A stretch of 64,000 nt of DNA from Streptomyces noursei ATCC 11455 (GCF_001704275.1 NZ_CP011533.1:4402001-4466000); one strand, 5' to 3'. Shown: positions 1 through 9,222, counted from the stretch's first letter. Made by a program: numbers and translations. Notes: a model not told the origin generated them from the letters alone.

Positions 1-738
1 GGCGGCTTCGCCGTCGGCCGCTCGCTCCCCGGGCAGGACCGGACCGCGCTCACGCTCTGCCGCGAACTGCGCACCGTCGCGATCGCCGTCGAGTACCGGC
101 TGGCGCCCGAGCACCGCTATCCGGCCGGTGTGGAGGACTGCTACCGCGCCCTGGAGTGGACGGCCGCGCACGCCGCCGACCTGGGCATCGATCCCCAGCG
201 GATCGCCGTCCACGGCACGTCGGCGGGCGGCGGGCTCACCGCGGCGGTCGCGCTGATCGCCCGGGACCGCGGCGGCCCGGCGATCGCCTACCAGTCGATG
301 TGCGTCCCGGACGTGGACGACCGGATCGCCGACGAACCGATCCCGGCAGACGCCGACGGGCCGGGTGGGGACGCCGGGCCACAGCTGCGCCTGCACATCC
401 TGCGCATGGTCCGGCTGGCGTGGCGGCACTACCTCCCGGAGGGCGCGTTCGCGGCGGAGCGACGGTCCGCGCCGGACGCGTACGCCTCACCGGGCCGCGC
501 CACCGACCTGTCGGGCCTGCCGCCGGCGTACATCCTGGTCTGCGGCCTCGACGCGCTGCGCGAACCGGCCCTGGCGTATGCCCGGCGCCTGATGGACGCG
601 GGCGTGGGTGTGACGGTCCACCAGGTGCCCGGTGCCTGGCACGGCTTCGAGTCCAGCGCCCCCGGCACCCGGCTCGCACGGGAGACGACGGCCCACTGGA
701 AAGGCCACCTGCGGGCGGCGCTGCACGGGACGTTCTAG
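1..738 (+). CDS. alpha/beta hydrolase (HSL/esterase family), 5' partial
   Basis: The reading frame is open from base 1, so the start lies outside the window. The first visible residues are GGF, the tail of the HGG oxyanion-hole motif of the hormone-sensitive-lipase (abhydrolase_3) group. The nucleophile elbow is HGTSAGGG (Ser of GTSAGG). An acidic residue in CGLDALREP and the histidine in AWHGFE complete a plausible Ser-Asp-His triad in the right order. The family hydrolyses short acyl esters and related small molecules in the cytoplasm; the substrate cannot be read from sequence. It is followed by a separate regulator gene about 180 bases downstream, so it is not obviously in an operon with it. 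Confidence 0.85.
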   Translation, partial: GGFAVGRSLPGQDRTALTLCRELRTVAIAVEYRLAPEHRYPAGVEDCYRALEWTAAHAADLGIDPQRIAVHGTSAGGGLTAAVALIARDRGGPAIAYQSMCVPDVDDRIADEPIPADADGPGGDAGPQLRLHILRMVRLAWRHYLPEGAFAAERRSAPDAYASPGRATDLSGLPPAYILVCGLDALREPALAYARRLMDAGVGVTVHQVPGAWHGFESSAPGTRLARETTAHWKGHLRAALHGTF

Positions 739-919
739 GGGCGGTCCGCCCCTGACGCCAGGGCGCGTCGGGCCTCGGCGCGCCCGACGGGCGCCGGCCG
801 CGCCCCCGCCACGTCCTAAACTCGCCGGGTAGGGGACCGCCGGCAGGCGAACGCCGGCCGTCCGAGCCGTTCGGACCAGCCGAGCCGTTCGAGTCATCCG
901 AGCCGCGAAGGGATCAGCG

Positions 920-1759
920 TTGACCGACACCGAAGGGGCAGCCGACGCCCCGGACGCCAGCCAGGCGCCGGTCACCAAGCTGAGCCCCAAGGACCGCCAC
1001 GAGCGGATCAGCGACCGGGTGCTGGCCGAGGGGCAGGTGACCATCGAGGAGCTGGTCCAGGAGCTCGGCGTCAGCCAGATGACGGTCCATCGCGACCTGG
1101 ACACCCTTGAGCACCAGGGCTGGCTGCGCAAGGTGCGCGGCGGCGCCACGGCCGCCCCCAGCGCGCTGTTCGAGTCCACGGCGCGCTGGCGGGGCAACGA
1201 GCAGGTGGCCGCGAAGGAGGCCATCTGCGAGGCGGCGCTGGCCCTGGCCGAGCCGGGCCAGGCCGTGATCATCGACGACTCCAGTACGGCGCTGCCGCTG
1301 GCCCGTTCGCTCGCCTCGCGCGGTGCGTTCACCGTGATCACCAACTCCCTCCAGGTCATCAACGAGCTGGCGGAGGAGCCCGATATCCGGGTGATCGCGC
1401 TGGGCGGCGAGTACCACGCGGCGTTCAACGCCTTCCTCGGCATGTCCACCGCGGACATCGCCCGCAGCTTCCGCGCGGACATCGCCTTCCTGTCCACCTC
1501 CGCGGTCGACAACGGCCACTGCTACCACCAGGCGCAGGAGAACGTCCTGGTCAAGCGCGCGCTGATGGCCGCCGCCCGGCGCAAGGTGCTGCTGGTGGAC
1601 CACTCCAAGTTCGGCCGTCAGGCGCTGTACGAGCTGGCGCCGCTGGCCGACTTCGATCTCGTCATCTCCGATGAGCACCTTCCCCAGGAGGAGCAGGAGG
1701 CGCTTCAATCCCTGGGAGTGCGTTACGAGTTGGCGACGGAGAGGAGCCGGCGGGGATGA
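920..1759 (+). CDS. DeoR-family transcriptional regulator
   Basis: A 279-residue protein with an N-terminal DeoR helix-turn-helix (roughly residues 25-80; LGVSQMTVHRDLDTLEHQG is the recognition region) and a C-terminal DeoR sugar-phosphate-sensor domain with the typical DDSSTALPLA and LVDHSKFG stretches. Such proteins usually repress sugar or carbohydrate metabolism genes and respond to a phosphorylated sugar. The TTG start at 920 is preceded by GAAGGGA about 7 bases upstream. The stop codon overlaps the ATG of the next gene (ATGA), so the regulator and the RidA protein are translationally coupled. The ligand is unknown. Confidence 0.85.
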   Translation: MTDTEGAADAPDASQAPVTKLSPKDRHERISDRVLAEGQVTIEELVQELGVSQMTVHRDLDTLEHQGWLRKVRGGATAAPSALFESTARWRGNEQVAAKEAICEAALALAEPGQAVIIDDSSTALPLARSLASRGAFTVITNSLQVINELAEEPDIRVIALGGEYHAAFNAFLGMSTADIARSFRADIAFLSTSAVDNGHCYHQAQENVLVKRALMAAARRKVLLVDHSKFGRQALYELAPLADFDLVISDEHLPQEEQEALQSLGVRYELATERSRRG

Positions 1760-2184
1760 GCGGCAGCAACGACGACAGCGGCGACGGCCTGGAGCGCATC
1801 AACCCGCCCCACCTCGCGCCGCCGACCGGCTTCAGCCACGCCGTGCGCGTCACCGCCCCCGGCACCCTGGTCTTCCTCGCCGGGCAGACCGCACTCGACG
1901 GCGCGGGCCGGATCGTCGGGGACGGCATCGTCGAGCAGTTCGAGCGGGCGCTGGGCAACCTCCTCCAGGCGGCGGCCGCCGCCGGGGCGGCCCCTTCCGA
2001 CCTGGCCAAGCTGACCGTCTTCGCGGTCGACGTCGCCGACTACCGCCGTCACGCCAAGGAGCTCGGCCGGGCGTGGAAGCGGCTGGTCGGCAGCGACTTC
2101 CCGGCCATGGCCGTGATCGGCGCCGACCGCCTGTGGGACGAGGCGGCCCTGGTCGAGATCGAGGGCATCGCGGTGGTGCGGTAG
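1756..2184 (+). CDS. RidA/YjgF family protein
   Basis: A 142-residue single-domain protein with the RidA signature elements GTLVFLAGQTALD in the first half and FPAMAVIGADRLWDEAALVEIEGIAV at the C-terminus (trimer-forming YjgF fold). Classical RidA enzymes hydrolyse reactive enamine/imine intermediates; the arginine that normally binds the carboxylate is not obvious here (the loop reads AMAVIGADRL), so this may belong to a divergent subgroup. The ATG overlaps the stop of the DeoR gene by four bases, which argues for co-expression. Confidence 0.8.
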   Translation: MSGSNDDSGDGLERINPPHLAPPTGFSHAVRVTAPGTLVFLAGQTALDGAGRIVGDGIVEQFERALGNLLQAAAAAGAAPSDLAKLTVFAVDVADYRRHAKELGRAWKRLVGSDFPAMAVIGADRLWDEAALVEIEGIAVVR

Positions 2185-2197
2185 CCCGCCCGGCCAC

Positions 2198-3025
2198 TCA
2201 CCGCCCGTACGTCGCCACCAGCGCCTCGGCGTCCGCCGCGGACAGCGTGATCCCGAACTCGGTGTCCAGCAGGCCCGGGATCTCCTCCGGGGCGACCTCG
2301 CGCACCTCGCGCGACCAGTCCGGCCGGGTGCGGGTCAGCTCCCGGCCGACCAGCGTGCTGCGCAGTTCGGGCCCGGGCTTCTGCACCACGATCCGGCCCG
2401 TGAACGGCGACCGCGGGTGGGTCGATATGTAGTGGTTGGAGACGGTGTAGTCGACCGGGAAGCGCTGCTCGGCACCGAAGGCGTAGAGGTCGAACCACCC
2501 GTCCGCATGGCGCGAGCGCAGCACCCACGCCTCGGTCTCCTTCTCGTGGACCACGCCGAAGGTCCAGGCGCCCTGCCGTTCCTCGACGCCGTCCCGCAGC
2601 GGGATCGGGGCGAGCAGCGCCTCGCCGCCGAAGCCGACGTCGGTGATCCAGTCCGTGCCGTCCAGCTCCACCTTCAACAGGGCGTGGGTGACCGGGCGGA
2701 CCTTGTCCTCGCCCATCCGGATCCGGGCGCCGAGCCCGCGGACGCGGAAGCCGAGGCGCTCCAGGGCGGCGGCGTAGAGGAGGTTCTGCTCGTAGCAGTA
2801 GCCGCCGCGCCGCTGCCGGACCATCTTGGCCTGGAGCGCCTCCAGGTCCAGCAGGATCGGGCGGCCCAGCACGATCTCGATGTTCTCGAAGCCGAGGGAG
2901 TCGCTGTGCGCGGCGTGCAGTCCGCGCAGGGTCTCCAGGGTCGGCCGGCGGTCGCCCTCGTAGCCGATGCGCGTCAGGTAGGCGTCCAGGTCGAGCTGGT
3001 CGCCGCCCCAGGTGGATCCGGTCAT
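2198..3025 (-). CDS. arylamine N-acetyltransferase
   Basis: A 275-residue protein of the NAT family, which moves acetyl groups from acetyl-CoA to arylamines and hydrazines through a Cys-His-Asp triad. All three residues are visible in order: Cys in RRGGYCYEQN, His in PVTHALLKV and Asp in DWITDVGFGG. The ATG at 3025 is chosen over an upstream in-frame start because it has a strong ribosome site (AAGGGGGAG, 7-9 bases upstream) and begins directly before the conserved LDAYLTRIGY. It runs convergent to the RidA gene with only 13 bases between stops. Confidence 0.9.
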   Translation of the reverse strand: MTGSTWGGDQLDLDAYLTRIGYEGDRRPTLETLRGLHAAHSDSLGFENIEIVLGRPILLDLEALQAKMVRQRRGGYCYEQNLLYAAALERLGFRVRGLGARIRMGEDKVRPVTHALLKVELDGTDWITDVGFGGEALLAPIPLRDGVEERQGAWTFGVVHEKETEAWVLRSRHADGWFDLYAFGAEQRFPVDYTVSNHYISTHPRSPFTGRIVVQKPGPELRSTLVGRELTRTRPDWSREVREVAPEEIPGLLDTEFGITLSAADAEALVATYGR

Positions 3026-3197
3026 GGTGTCTCCCCCTTCGTCGTGGCGTCCCCCTCCCGGGGAAGCCGCAACGGAGCCTATGAGACAGCGGCACCGCGA
3101 CGAATCGGCCAACGGTACGACGTCGCGCCGCGGACACGACCTAGGACCCGCGACGGATGGCCCTCCTCCCGCGGGCTCACCGGTGGGCCGGCACCGT

Positions 3198-4481
3198 TCA
3201 CCTCCGCCCGCGCGCCGTCCCCACCGGGTCGGGCTTGAACGCCCAGGCCATCCTGGGCTCCACGGCGAACCGGAAGATCCGCTGCACCGGCGGCGTGCAC
3301 AGCAGGGTGACGAGGGCGCCCGCGAGCAGGGTCAGCAGCACCTGACCCCACGGCGTGTGCAGCCAGGCGTTGTCGTACCAGTGCCAGAAGCGCGACCCCT
3401 TGGCGAGGAAGCCGTGCAGCAGATAGCCGTAGAGGGTGCCCGCGCCCAGCACCGTGAACCACGTCCGGCGGCCCGGCACCCAGGCGAAGAAGCAGGCCAC
3501 CAGCACCAGCGAGCAGCCGAACATCGCCAGTGTCATCACCGCCCCGCTCCACCAGGGGGCGCCCAGCTCCTGGGCGCTGTCGCGGTGGTAGAACCACGCG
3601 GCGTTCATCCGCGGCGCGGCCCAGTAGGCGAAGACCAGCGCGCCGGCGACGACCGGCAGCGCGGCGAGCCGCACCGACCGGCCGCGCAGGAGCTGGAAGT
3701 GCTCGGGCCGCAGGGTGAGCCCCAGCACGAAGAACGGCAGGAACTGGAGCACGCGTTGGAGGTTGAGGTCGTCGCCGATCTCCGGTGAGAAGGAGGCCAG
3801 GACCGCGATCGTCAGCGCGAGCGGCAGCGGCCAGCGCACGATCTTCCACAGCGGGGTGGTCAGCCGCCAGATGAAGAGGGCGACCAGGAACCACGTCAGG
3901 TACCAGGGTTGCAGGAGGGTGATCGGGTAGCCCGGGTCGTCGTCCGCCCAGCGCTTGAAGAAGGTGTAGGCGACCTCGAAGAGGACGTAGGGGACGGCGA
4001 CCCCGGTGATCAACCGCCGCAACCGGTCCTTGCGCATGTCGAAACTGCGCGAGAAATAGCCGGAGATGATGATGAAGGCCGGCATGTGGAAGGCGTAGAC
4101 GGCGAGGTAGAGCGCCGCCGCCGACCGGCTGCCGGAGCGCAGCGGCTCCCAGGAGTGGCCCATCGCCACCAGCACGATCGCCAGGTACTTGGCGTTGTCG
4201 AAGAACGCGTCACGGGTCGTGCTCCGCGCACCGCCGCGCGCCGCCCGGCCGGTGCCGGCGTGCGCCCGGCCGGCGCGCCCCTTGGCGTGCCGTCTGCTCC
4301 CTCCTCCGCCCTCGCCCGCCACCGGCCCGGGGGGCGGGACCGGGGGGATCGTGGCCGTCGACACACGTGCCCCGTCCACCCGCTCGGCCGCACCCGCCGT
4401 GTGCAGCGGGTCCTGCGGCATCTGCCGCGGCGCGGGCAGCGGCACCCGCCGCCGGCCGTACGCCGGAAACTCGTTCGTCAA
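3198..4481 (-). CDS. acyltransferase 3 family membrane protein
   Basis: A 427-residue protein with a basic, Pro/Gly/Arg-rich cytoplasmic N-terminus of about 85 residues followed by roughly ten hydrophobic segments. The first helix carries DNAKYLAIVLVAMGHSW with the catalytic-type histidine, followed by FHMPAFIIISGYF, both typical of the acyltransferase_3 (OafA/YrhL-like) family, which O-acylates sugars or polysaccharides at the membrane. The TTG start has GGGAGGG six bases upstream. The acceptor is unknown and no polysaccharide genes lie next to it. Confidence 0.85.
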   Translation of the reverse strand: MTNEFPAYGRRRVPLPAPRQMPQDPLHTAGAAERVDGARVSTATIPPVPPPGPVAGEGGGGSRRHAKGRAGRAHAGTGRAARGGARSTTRDAFFDNAKYLAIVLVAMGHSWEPLRSGSRSAAALYLAVYAFHMPAFIIISGYFSRSFDMRKDRLRRLITGVAVPYVLFEVAYTFFKRWADDDPGYPITLLQPWYLTWFLVALFIWRLTTPLWKIVRWPLPLALTIAVLASFSPEIGDDLNLQRVLQFLPFFVLGLTLRPEHFQLLRGRSVRLAALPVVAGALVFAYWAAPRMNAAWFYHRDSAQELGAPWWSGAVMTLAMFGCSLVLVACFFAWVPGRRTWFTVLGAGTLYGYLLHGFLAKGSRFWHWYDNAWLHTPWGQVLLTLLAGALVTLLCTPPVQRIFRFAVEPRMAWAFKPDPVGTARGRR

Positions 4482-4878
4482 CGGCCCTCCCGGAAAGCGC
4501 CTGCGGGAGGATCCGGACGCACCGAATCAACCGGCTCCACAACGGAACCCACAGGCCGAATCCAGCGTCTTAGTCGGTTTACGGGGAGTGTGGCGGCGAA
4601 CATCCCTGGCACCTTAGCCGCGCCGACGGAATCCCGTAAATCCCGCTCGGGCGGCACCGCCCACCGGGTTCACACCCTCACCACAGTCGGGCGAATCGCC
4701 GCAAAACGTGGGCGGGAGACTACACCCGTAGCGGGCGGACGAGCGGTCGCAACTCCGGCAGACACGAAAAACCCACCCGCTCCAGAACAACTCCGCACGT
4801 TCGGGAACGCCCCGCGGCCTCTTCCGCATGCCACGGGTCCGCGCCGGGCCCGCCGCGCATCCCCCACGGAACGGGTGA
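4482..4878. other. intergenic region without a recognised gene
   Basis: Lies between two minus-strand genes and should hold the promoter of the acyltransferase. It is less GC-rich than the coding sequence around it. I see no convincing gene, RNA or hairpin. Confidence 0.4.
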
Positions 4879-5787
4879 TCAGTCGATAACGCCTTCTACG
4901 CCCTGTGCCCGTACGGCCCGCACGCTCGCCTCCGGGCCGACGCCCCACGCGTAGATCTCCAGCGGCCGGCCGTGCGGCCCGCTCAGCCGGTGCACGGCCC
5001 GGGTCCACCGCGAACCGACCTCGGACATCCGTGGATTGATCTGGTCGGCGAAGCGCGCATAACGCCGCAGTTTGCTGATCGGGGGCCGCCCCAGAATCCC
5101 CGTCCGCACCTGCGGCATCAGCTTGTGTACCCGCTTCACACAGCGCACGCAGAAGCTTTGGATCACCAGCCGATTACGGATGTGCGCACGGTTCAGCCAG
5201 CCCAGCTCCCGCAGTTCACGGAGGGCCTGCGCCTCGATTCCCGGATACAGCTCGGGCTGCTTCAGCTCCAGCAGCAGGCCCTGCTGATTGCGGTCCAGCC
5301 TGTGCAGATAGTCGGCGAGCGTGGGCACCCGCTCACCGGCGAACCGTTTCCCGAACCAGCTCCCGGCGTCCAGCCGCGCGATCTCCGCCGCGGTGAAGTC
5401 CCGCACCCGCCACGGCGCCCGGTGCGGGAACACCCGCGCGGCGTCGGTGGTCCGGTTGAGCGTGTCGTCGTGCATCACGATCAGCCGGCCGTCCTTGGTC
5501 CGCTGCACGTCGTTCTCGACCCACACCAGCCCCCGGCTGTGCGCCGCGTCGATCGCCGCGAGGGTGTTCTCCGGTGCGTACCGGGACGCGCCCCGGTGCG
5601 CGATCACGAACGGTTCGCGCTGCCCCACCCGGAGGCTCACCAGCGTCCCGCCCCGGGTGGCCAGCTGCTGCCGCTCGTCCGGGCCGGAGGCCAGCGCGGA
5701 CGACGCCATGGTCGCCGTGATGACGAACGCGAGGGCACCGGACGCGCCCCGCAACGGCTGCCGGATCCGCACCGTTCTCCGAAGCAT
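4879..5787 (-). CDS. secreted glycerophosphodiester phosphodiesterase
   Basis: A 302-residue GDPD-family protein that hydrolyses glycerophosphodiesters to glycerol-3-phosphate and an alcohol. The catalytic core is clear: FVIAHRGASRYAPENT (first His, Arg), WVENDVQRTKDG (metal-binding Glu/Asp) and MHDDTLNRTTD (second His). The ATG at 5787 has TGGAGGC five bases upstream and begins a signal peptide (arginines followed by a hydrophobic stretch ending around SSALASG), so the enzyme is probably exported. Most of the C-terminal barrel is present and the protein ends normally. Confidence 0.9.
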   Translation of the reverse strand: MLRRTVRIRQPLRGASGALAFVITATMASSALASGPDERQQLATRGGTLVSLRVGQREPFVIAHRGASRYAPENTLAAIDAAHSRGLVWVENDVQRTKDGRLIVMHDDTLNRTTDAARVFPHRAPWRVRDFTAAEIARLDAGSWFGKRFAGERVPTLADYLHRLDRNQQGLLLELKQPELYPGIEAQALRELRELGWLNRAHIRNRLVIQSFCVRCVKRVHKLMPQVRTGILGRPPISKLRRYARFADQINPRMSEVGSRWTRAVHRLSGPHGRPLEIYAWGVGPEASVRAVRAQGVEGVID

Positions 5788-6221
5788 GCGGAGCCTCCAG
5801 GTCACTCGCGCAGAATGTGCCATCTGCGTCAGGTACGCCCCCTAGGGCTCCGGATCCGCCCTGCCTACCGACCTTGCCCCCATCCCGGCACCGCCGCCAC
5901 GCGAGGGCTCCCGCCGGCGCTCCCCCGTGGCTCCCCTCCTCCGCTCTTTTCGCAGGTCAGCGACGTCCCGCGGCGGCCGCGCCCGGAGGCCTCCATCCGT
6001 GCGGGCCCGCCGGGCGCGGCCCCGCCACAGCTCCGCGTCCCGCACCAGCGGATTGGCCACCGCCCGCAGGCACCCCGGCACCGCACTGCCCAGACCCAGG
6101 AATCCGCAGGTCACACCCACTCCCCGGGCAGCACGGCGGACCGCCCGACCGGGCCGCGGACCGCCCGCAGGCACCCGCCCAACGCCCCCTCGGGCGAGGG
6201 CCGTTCCCCTACCATGGGACG
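5788..6221. other. divergent intergenic region
   Basis: About 430 bases between the minus-strand GDPD gene and the plus-strand YbaK gene; expected to hold both promoters. No gene or RNA element recognised. Confidence 0.4.
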
Positions 6222-6785
6222 GTGATCAACTCTCCGACCACGCCGTTCGGCCGATTCGAAGCAGCCTGGCGAGCCGTCGACCGTCCGGAACTGGTGGCGG
6301 ACCCCACCGCCGCGGCCCTGCGCACGTGGGCCGGAGCCGAGCCGGTGGAGTCGGTGCTGGTCGTCGACACCGATCCGGAGAAGGCCGACACCTCCGTCTT
6401 CTGCGACAGCTACGACGTACCGCTGGAGCTCTCCGCGAACTGCGTGATCGTCAGCGCCAAGCGCGGCGAGAACGTCACCTTCGCCGCCTGCGTCGCGCTG
6501 GCGACCACCCGGGTCGACGTCAACAGGACCGTCCGCAAGCACCTCGGCGCCCGCAAGGCCAGCTTCGCCCCCATGGAGACCGCCGTCGCGGAAACCGGCA
6601 TGGAATACGGCGGCATCTCCCCGCTCGGCCTGCCGGCGGACTGGCCCGTCCTGATCGACGAGGCGGTCGCCGCCATCCCCCACGTCCTCATCGGCAGCGG
6701 CCGCCGCCGCGGCAAGATCATCCTGTCTGGCCGCTTCCTGACCCAACTCCCCGGCGCCGAGGTCCTCCCCCAACTGGCCACCTGA
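6222..6785 (+). CDS. YbaK/EbsC family protein (aminoacyl-tRNA editing-like)
   Basis: A 187-residue protein with the YbaK/prolyl-tRNA-synthetase associated fold: SANCVIVSAKRGENVTFAAC in the first half, the conserved lysine region VRKHLGARKASFAP, and the GGISPLGLP turn followed by HVLIGSGRRRGKIIL. Members deacylate mischarged tRNAs in trans. The GTG at 6222 directly precedes the conserved start of the domain; no strong ribosome site is visible, so the start is less certain. It ends just before a bidirectional terminator facing the thiopeptide cluster. Confidence 0.85.
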   Translation: MINSPTTPFGRFEAAWRAVDRPELVADPTAAALRTWAGAEPVESVLVVDTDPEKADTSVFCDSYDVPLELSANCVIVSAKRGENVTFAACVALATTRVDVNRTVRKHLGARKASFAPMETAVAETGMEYGGISPLGLPADWPVLIDEAVAAIPHVLIGSGRRRGKIILSGRFLTQLPGAEVLPQLAT

Positions 6786-6800
6786 GACCCACCAACCACA

Positions 6801-6835
6801 AAACCCCGGCCCGGAAAGGATCCGAGCCGGGGTTT
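6801..6835. terminator. bidirectional hairpin terminator
   Basis: Perfect 10-bp inverted repeat AAACCCCGGC / GCCGGGGTTT with a 15-base loop, flanked by A-rich and T-rich tails. It sits between the stop codons of the convergent YbaK and P450 genes and marks the left edge of the thiopeptide cluster. Confidence 0.8.
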
Positions 6836-6854
6836 CCGCTGTGCGGCGCCGTGC

Positions 6855-8054
6855 TCAGAACAGCAGCGGCAGTTCCCGGACCCCGGTCATGCTCAGGCTG
6901 GGAAGGAACCGCGGCGGCCTGTCCGGATCGCTCCGCAGGTTCGGGAAGCGGTCCAGCAGGATGTTCAGCGCCACCCTGCCTTCCAGCCTTGCCAGCGGCG
7001 CTCCGATGCAGAAGTGCGCCCCACGGCCGAACGCCAGGTGCGGGTTCGGGTCCCGCGTCGGGTCGAAGGTGTCCGGATCGGTGAACTGCTTCGGATCCCG
7101 GTTCGCCACACCGAGGAAAGTCACCACCAAGGAGTCGGCGGGGATGCGCTCGCCGCCGAGTTCGACCTCGGTCGTGGTGGCCCGCGCCGTCCCCGCGAAC
7201 GGGCTGTAGTACCGCAGTGCTTCCTCGATGGCCGCGGGGATCAGGCTCCGGTCCGCGCGAACTCTGGAGAGCCACTCCGGATGGGTGTCCAGGCACAGGA
7301 TCGAATTGCCCAGCAGCATCGTGGTGGTGATGTGCCCGGCGATCAGCAGAACGTTGGAGAAGTTCACCACTTCGTTGTCGCTGAGGCGTTCACCGCCCAC
7401 TTCGGCCTGGACCAGCTTGGAGATCAGGTCCTCGCGGGGGTTCCTCCTGCGGTCCACCACGTGTTCGCGCAGGTAGTCGCCGAGTTTCGCAACCTGCTGC
7501 ATCGCGTCCTGAAGCCGCTTCCGCTGTGTTTCGGTCCGCTCGACGAAGGAGAACTCCTGGGTGCTCTCCATCAGCGCGGTCCCCCATTCCCGGAACTTGT
7601 CCCGGTCGGAAGCCGGCACTCCGAGCAGTTCGGCGATGACGATGACCGGAAGCGGATAGGCCAGGTCGTCGACCAATTCCATCCGGTCGCCGTCGGCCAC
7701 GGCGTCGAGTAGCTCGTGGGTCAGCTCGGCGATGCGTGGCTCCATATCGGCCACCACCTTCGGGGTGAAGGCATGGCTGATCAGCCCGCGGAGCTTCTTG
7801 TGCTCCAGCGCATCCATCTGAATGAGGTTGCCCTCGCTGAACTCGTCCATGCCGTCCAACATGTCCCGGGGTACGACGCGCTGGGTGTTCGAGGAGAACG
7901 TCGCGGGGTTGGCCAGGACATGCTGGACCTCCCGATAGCCGTAGACGCACCAGATCCCGGCCTGCGCGTCGTAGCGCACCGGGGCTTCCGGCGCCTGGCC
8001 GCGTAGCCAGAACTGCGCCTCGTGAATTCCCCAGGTGTCGGCCACGGAAGTCAT
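6855..8054 (-). CDS. cytochrome P450 (thiopeptide tailoring)
   Basis: A 399-residue bacterial class I P450. The haem-binding loop is FGRGAHFCIGAP (Cys near residue 349), the K-helix ExxR is EEALRY, and the I-helix reads LLIAGHITTTMLLGN, where the usual acidic residue before the threonine is replaced by Ile. Such enzymes hydroxylate or oxidatively couple substrates using a ferredoxin; no ferredoxin gene is adjacent. The start codon overlaps the stop of the upstream 135-residue gene, and both follow a methyltransferase gene, so the three form one operon divergent from the thiopeptide genes. I infer a role in oxidising the matured peptide; the site cannot be told. Confidence 0.9.
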   Translation of the reverse strand: MTSVADTWGIHEAQFWLRGQAPEAPVRYDAQAGIWCVYGYREVQHVLANPATFSSNTQRVVPRDMLDGMDEFSEGNLIQMDALEHKKLRGLISHAFTPKVVADMEPRIAELTHELLDAVADGDRMELVDDLAYPLPVIVIAELLGVPASDRDKFREWGTALMESTQEFSFVERTETQRKRLQDAMQQVAKLGDYLREHVVDRRRNPREDLISKLVQAEVGGERLSDNEVVNFSNVLLIAGHITTTMLLGNSILCLDTHPEWLSRVRADRSLIPAAIEEALRYYSPFAGTARATTTEVELGGERIPADSLVVTFLGVANRDPKQFTDPDTFDPTRDPNPHLAFGRGAHFCIGAPLARLEGRVALNILLDRFPNLRSDPDRPPRFLPSLSMTGVRELPLLF

Positions 8055-8458
8055 GTTTCGCCGTCCTTTGCTAGATCGTGGGTATGGATCCGCTCGCGGA
8101 AGCTCGGAAGTAAATCCGCGAATATCGCGCTGATCTCCTGCGAAGCCATCCGCGGGGCGCTGCCGGAGGGCTTCGTCGTGGGTTCAAAGGATTGCTTGAC
8201 GAGACGCACCGAGGAATCGGCCGTCCGTCCGCTGGTCGACTCGGCGCCCGCCGGGTCAAACCGGTCGAGGACGAAGAAGCCGAGCATCGACGCGTTCATC
8301 ATGTGCACCAGGTGCGGGATACCGTCCCGCAGTTGGCCGTGTTTGATCATTTCCTGGTGGAGCCGATCGCGCGCGAGCACGTCCTCGCCGCTGCAAAGTT
8401 CCGGGGAAAACTCGGTTCCCGGAGGGAAGTTGCCGGTGAATTTCCCGAACACGGCCAC
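8051..8458 (-). CDS. uncharacterised 135-residue protein in the P450 operon
   Basis: I do not recognise this family. The protein begins MAVFGKFTGNFPPG, is largely soluble, and contains a His/Met-rich segment (IPHLVHMMNASMLGFFVLDRFDP) around residues 47-70 followed by a low-complexity Ser/Thr-rich linker and a charged C-terminal helix. The first usable start is a GTG at 8458, because a stop occurs in frame about 50 bases upstream. The stop codon overlaps the P450 start, so the two are translationally coupled, which suggests they act on the same substrate. It could be a small tailoring enzyme or a P450 partner; no cofactor motif supports either. Confidence 0.65.
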   Translation of the reverse strand: MAVFGKFTGNFPPGTEFSPELCSGEDVLARDRLHQEMIKHGQLRDGIPHLVHMMNASMLGFFVLDRFDPAGAESTSGRTADSSVRLVKQSFEPTTKPSGSAPRMASQEISAIFADLLPSFRERIHTHDLAKDGET

Positions 8459-8589
8459 CGGGATGGCATGTCCAGGCGGATGGTCGGCTGCCCGTCAGGT
8501 CGGCAGTCGAGCGGAGCGAAGGCCGGAAAGCGGCATGCGGCGCGGGGAGATCCCGCTGTCCGTCAGCCACGCGCGGCGCTGCGAGGCCG

Positions 8590-9222
8590 CTACGCCTCGG
8601 GCTTGCGTGCGGCGACCCGCTCGACGACCCCCAACTTGCGCCGCTCCTGGTGCTCGATGATGAATCCGGCCTGCTTGACCAGCGGAAACGGCCTACGGGT
8701 CTGATGGTCCCCACACTGTCGCAGCATGGACTTCTCCAGCAGGCGTTGCCAGAAAAGGATCAACCGATGGTGACTGCCCACATGGTCGAGCAACAGCAAC
8801 CGTCCCCCGGGACGGAGCACCCGATACATGTCGGCGATCACCGCCCGGTGATCGGGCACGCTGCACAGCCCGAGCGTGCAGACAACCGTGTCGAACGAGC
8901 CGTCCGGAAGCGGCATCGCGTGGGCCTCTCCTTCCCGCAACTCGACCTCCCGGCCCAATGCAGCGGCATGCTTCCGAGCCAGGTCCAGCATTTCCGGACT
9001 CAAGTCGAGCCCGGTCACCGATATCCCGGCCGGATAGAATTCCAGATTCCGGCCGCTGCCGATGGCGACTTCGAGGACTTCCCCTTTGACCTGGCCGCAA
9101 ACCCAGGCACGCCCGTCATCGAGCAGCATGCGTTCGAGACGCACCATGTCACGGTCATAGCGGGGCGCGTATTGCTTCCACAGTGTGCGGAGCCGCTCGT
9201 TCTCTACGGTCACGTCGGTCAC
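8590..9222 (-). CDS. class I SAM-dependent methyltransferase
   Basis: A 210-residue UbiE/METTL7-like methyltransferase. Motif I is LEVAIGSGRN (around residues 50-59), the acidic end of strand 2 is VTGLDLSPEM, and motif III is YRVLRPGGRLLLLDHVG. The GTG at 9222 is preferred over the ATG at 9255 because AGGGGGAA lies about 8 bases upstream. It is the first gene of the divergent operon with the 135-residue protein and the P450. N- or O-methylation of the thiopeptide is a reasonable inference (for example of a hydroxyl made by the P450), but the target is not shown by the sequence. Confidence 0.85.
   Translation of the reverse strand: MTDVTVENERLRTLWKQYAPRYDRDMVRLERMLLDDGRAWVCGQVKGEVLEVAIGSGRNLEFYPAGISVTGLDLSPEMLDLARKHAAALGREVELREGEAHAMPLPDGSFDTVVCTLGLCSVPDHRAVIADMYRVLRPGGRLLLLDHVGSHHRLILFWQRLLEKSMLRQCGDHQTRRPFPLVKQAGFIIEHQERRKLGVVERVAARKPEA

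Noticed and set aside
156..679. Overlapping frames opposite or alongside the first hydrolase gene
   Set aside because: Shadows of the hydrolase; only the frame starting at base 1 has the catalytic motifs.
7310..7350. P450 I-helix AGHIT instead of AGxE/DT, considered as a sign of a new reaction
   Set aside because: I recall AGHITTT in other actinomycete CYP107-like enzymes, so it is a known subgroup variant; noted in the feature only.
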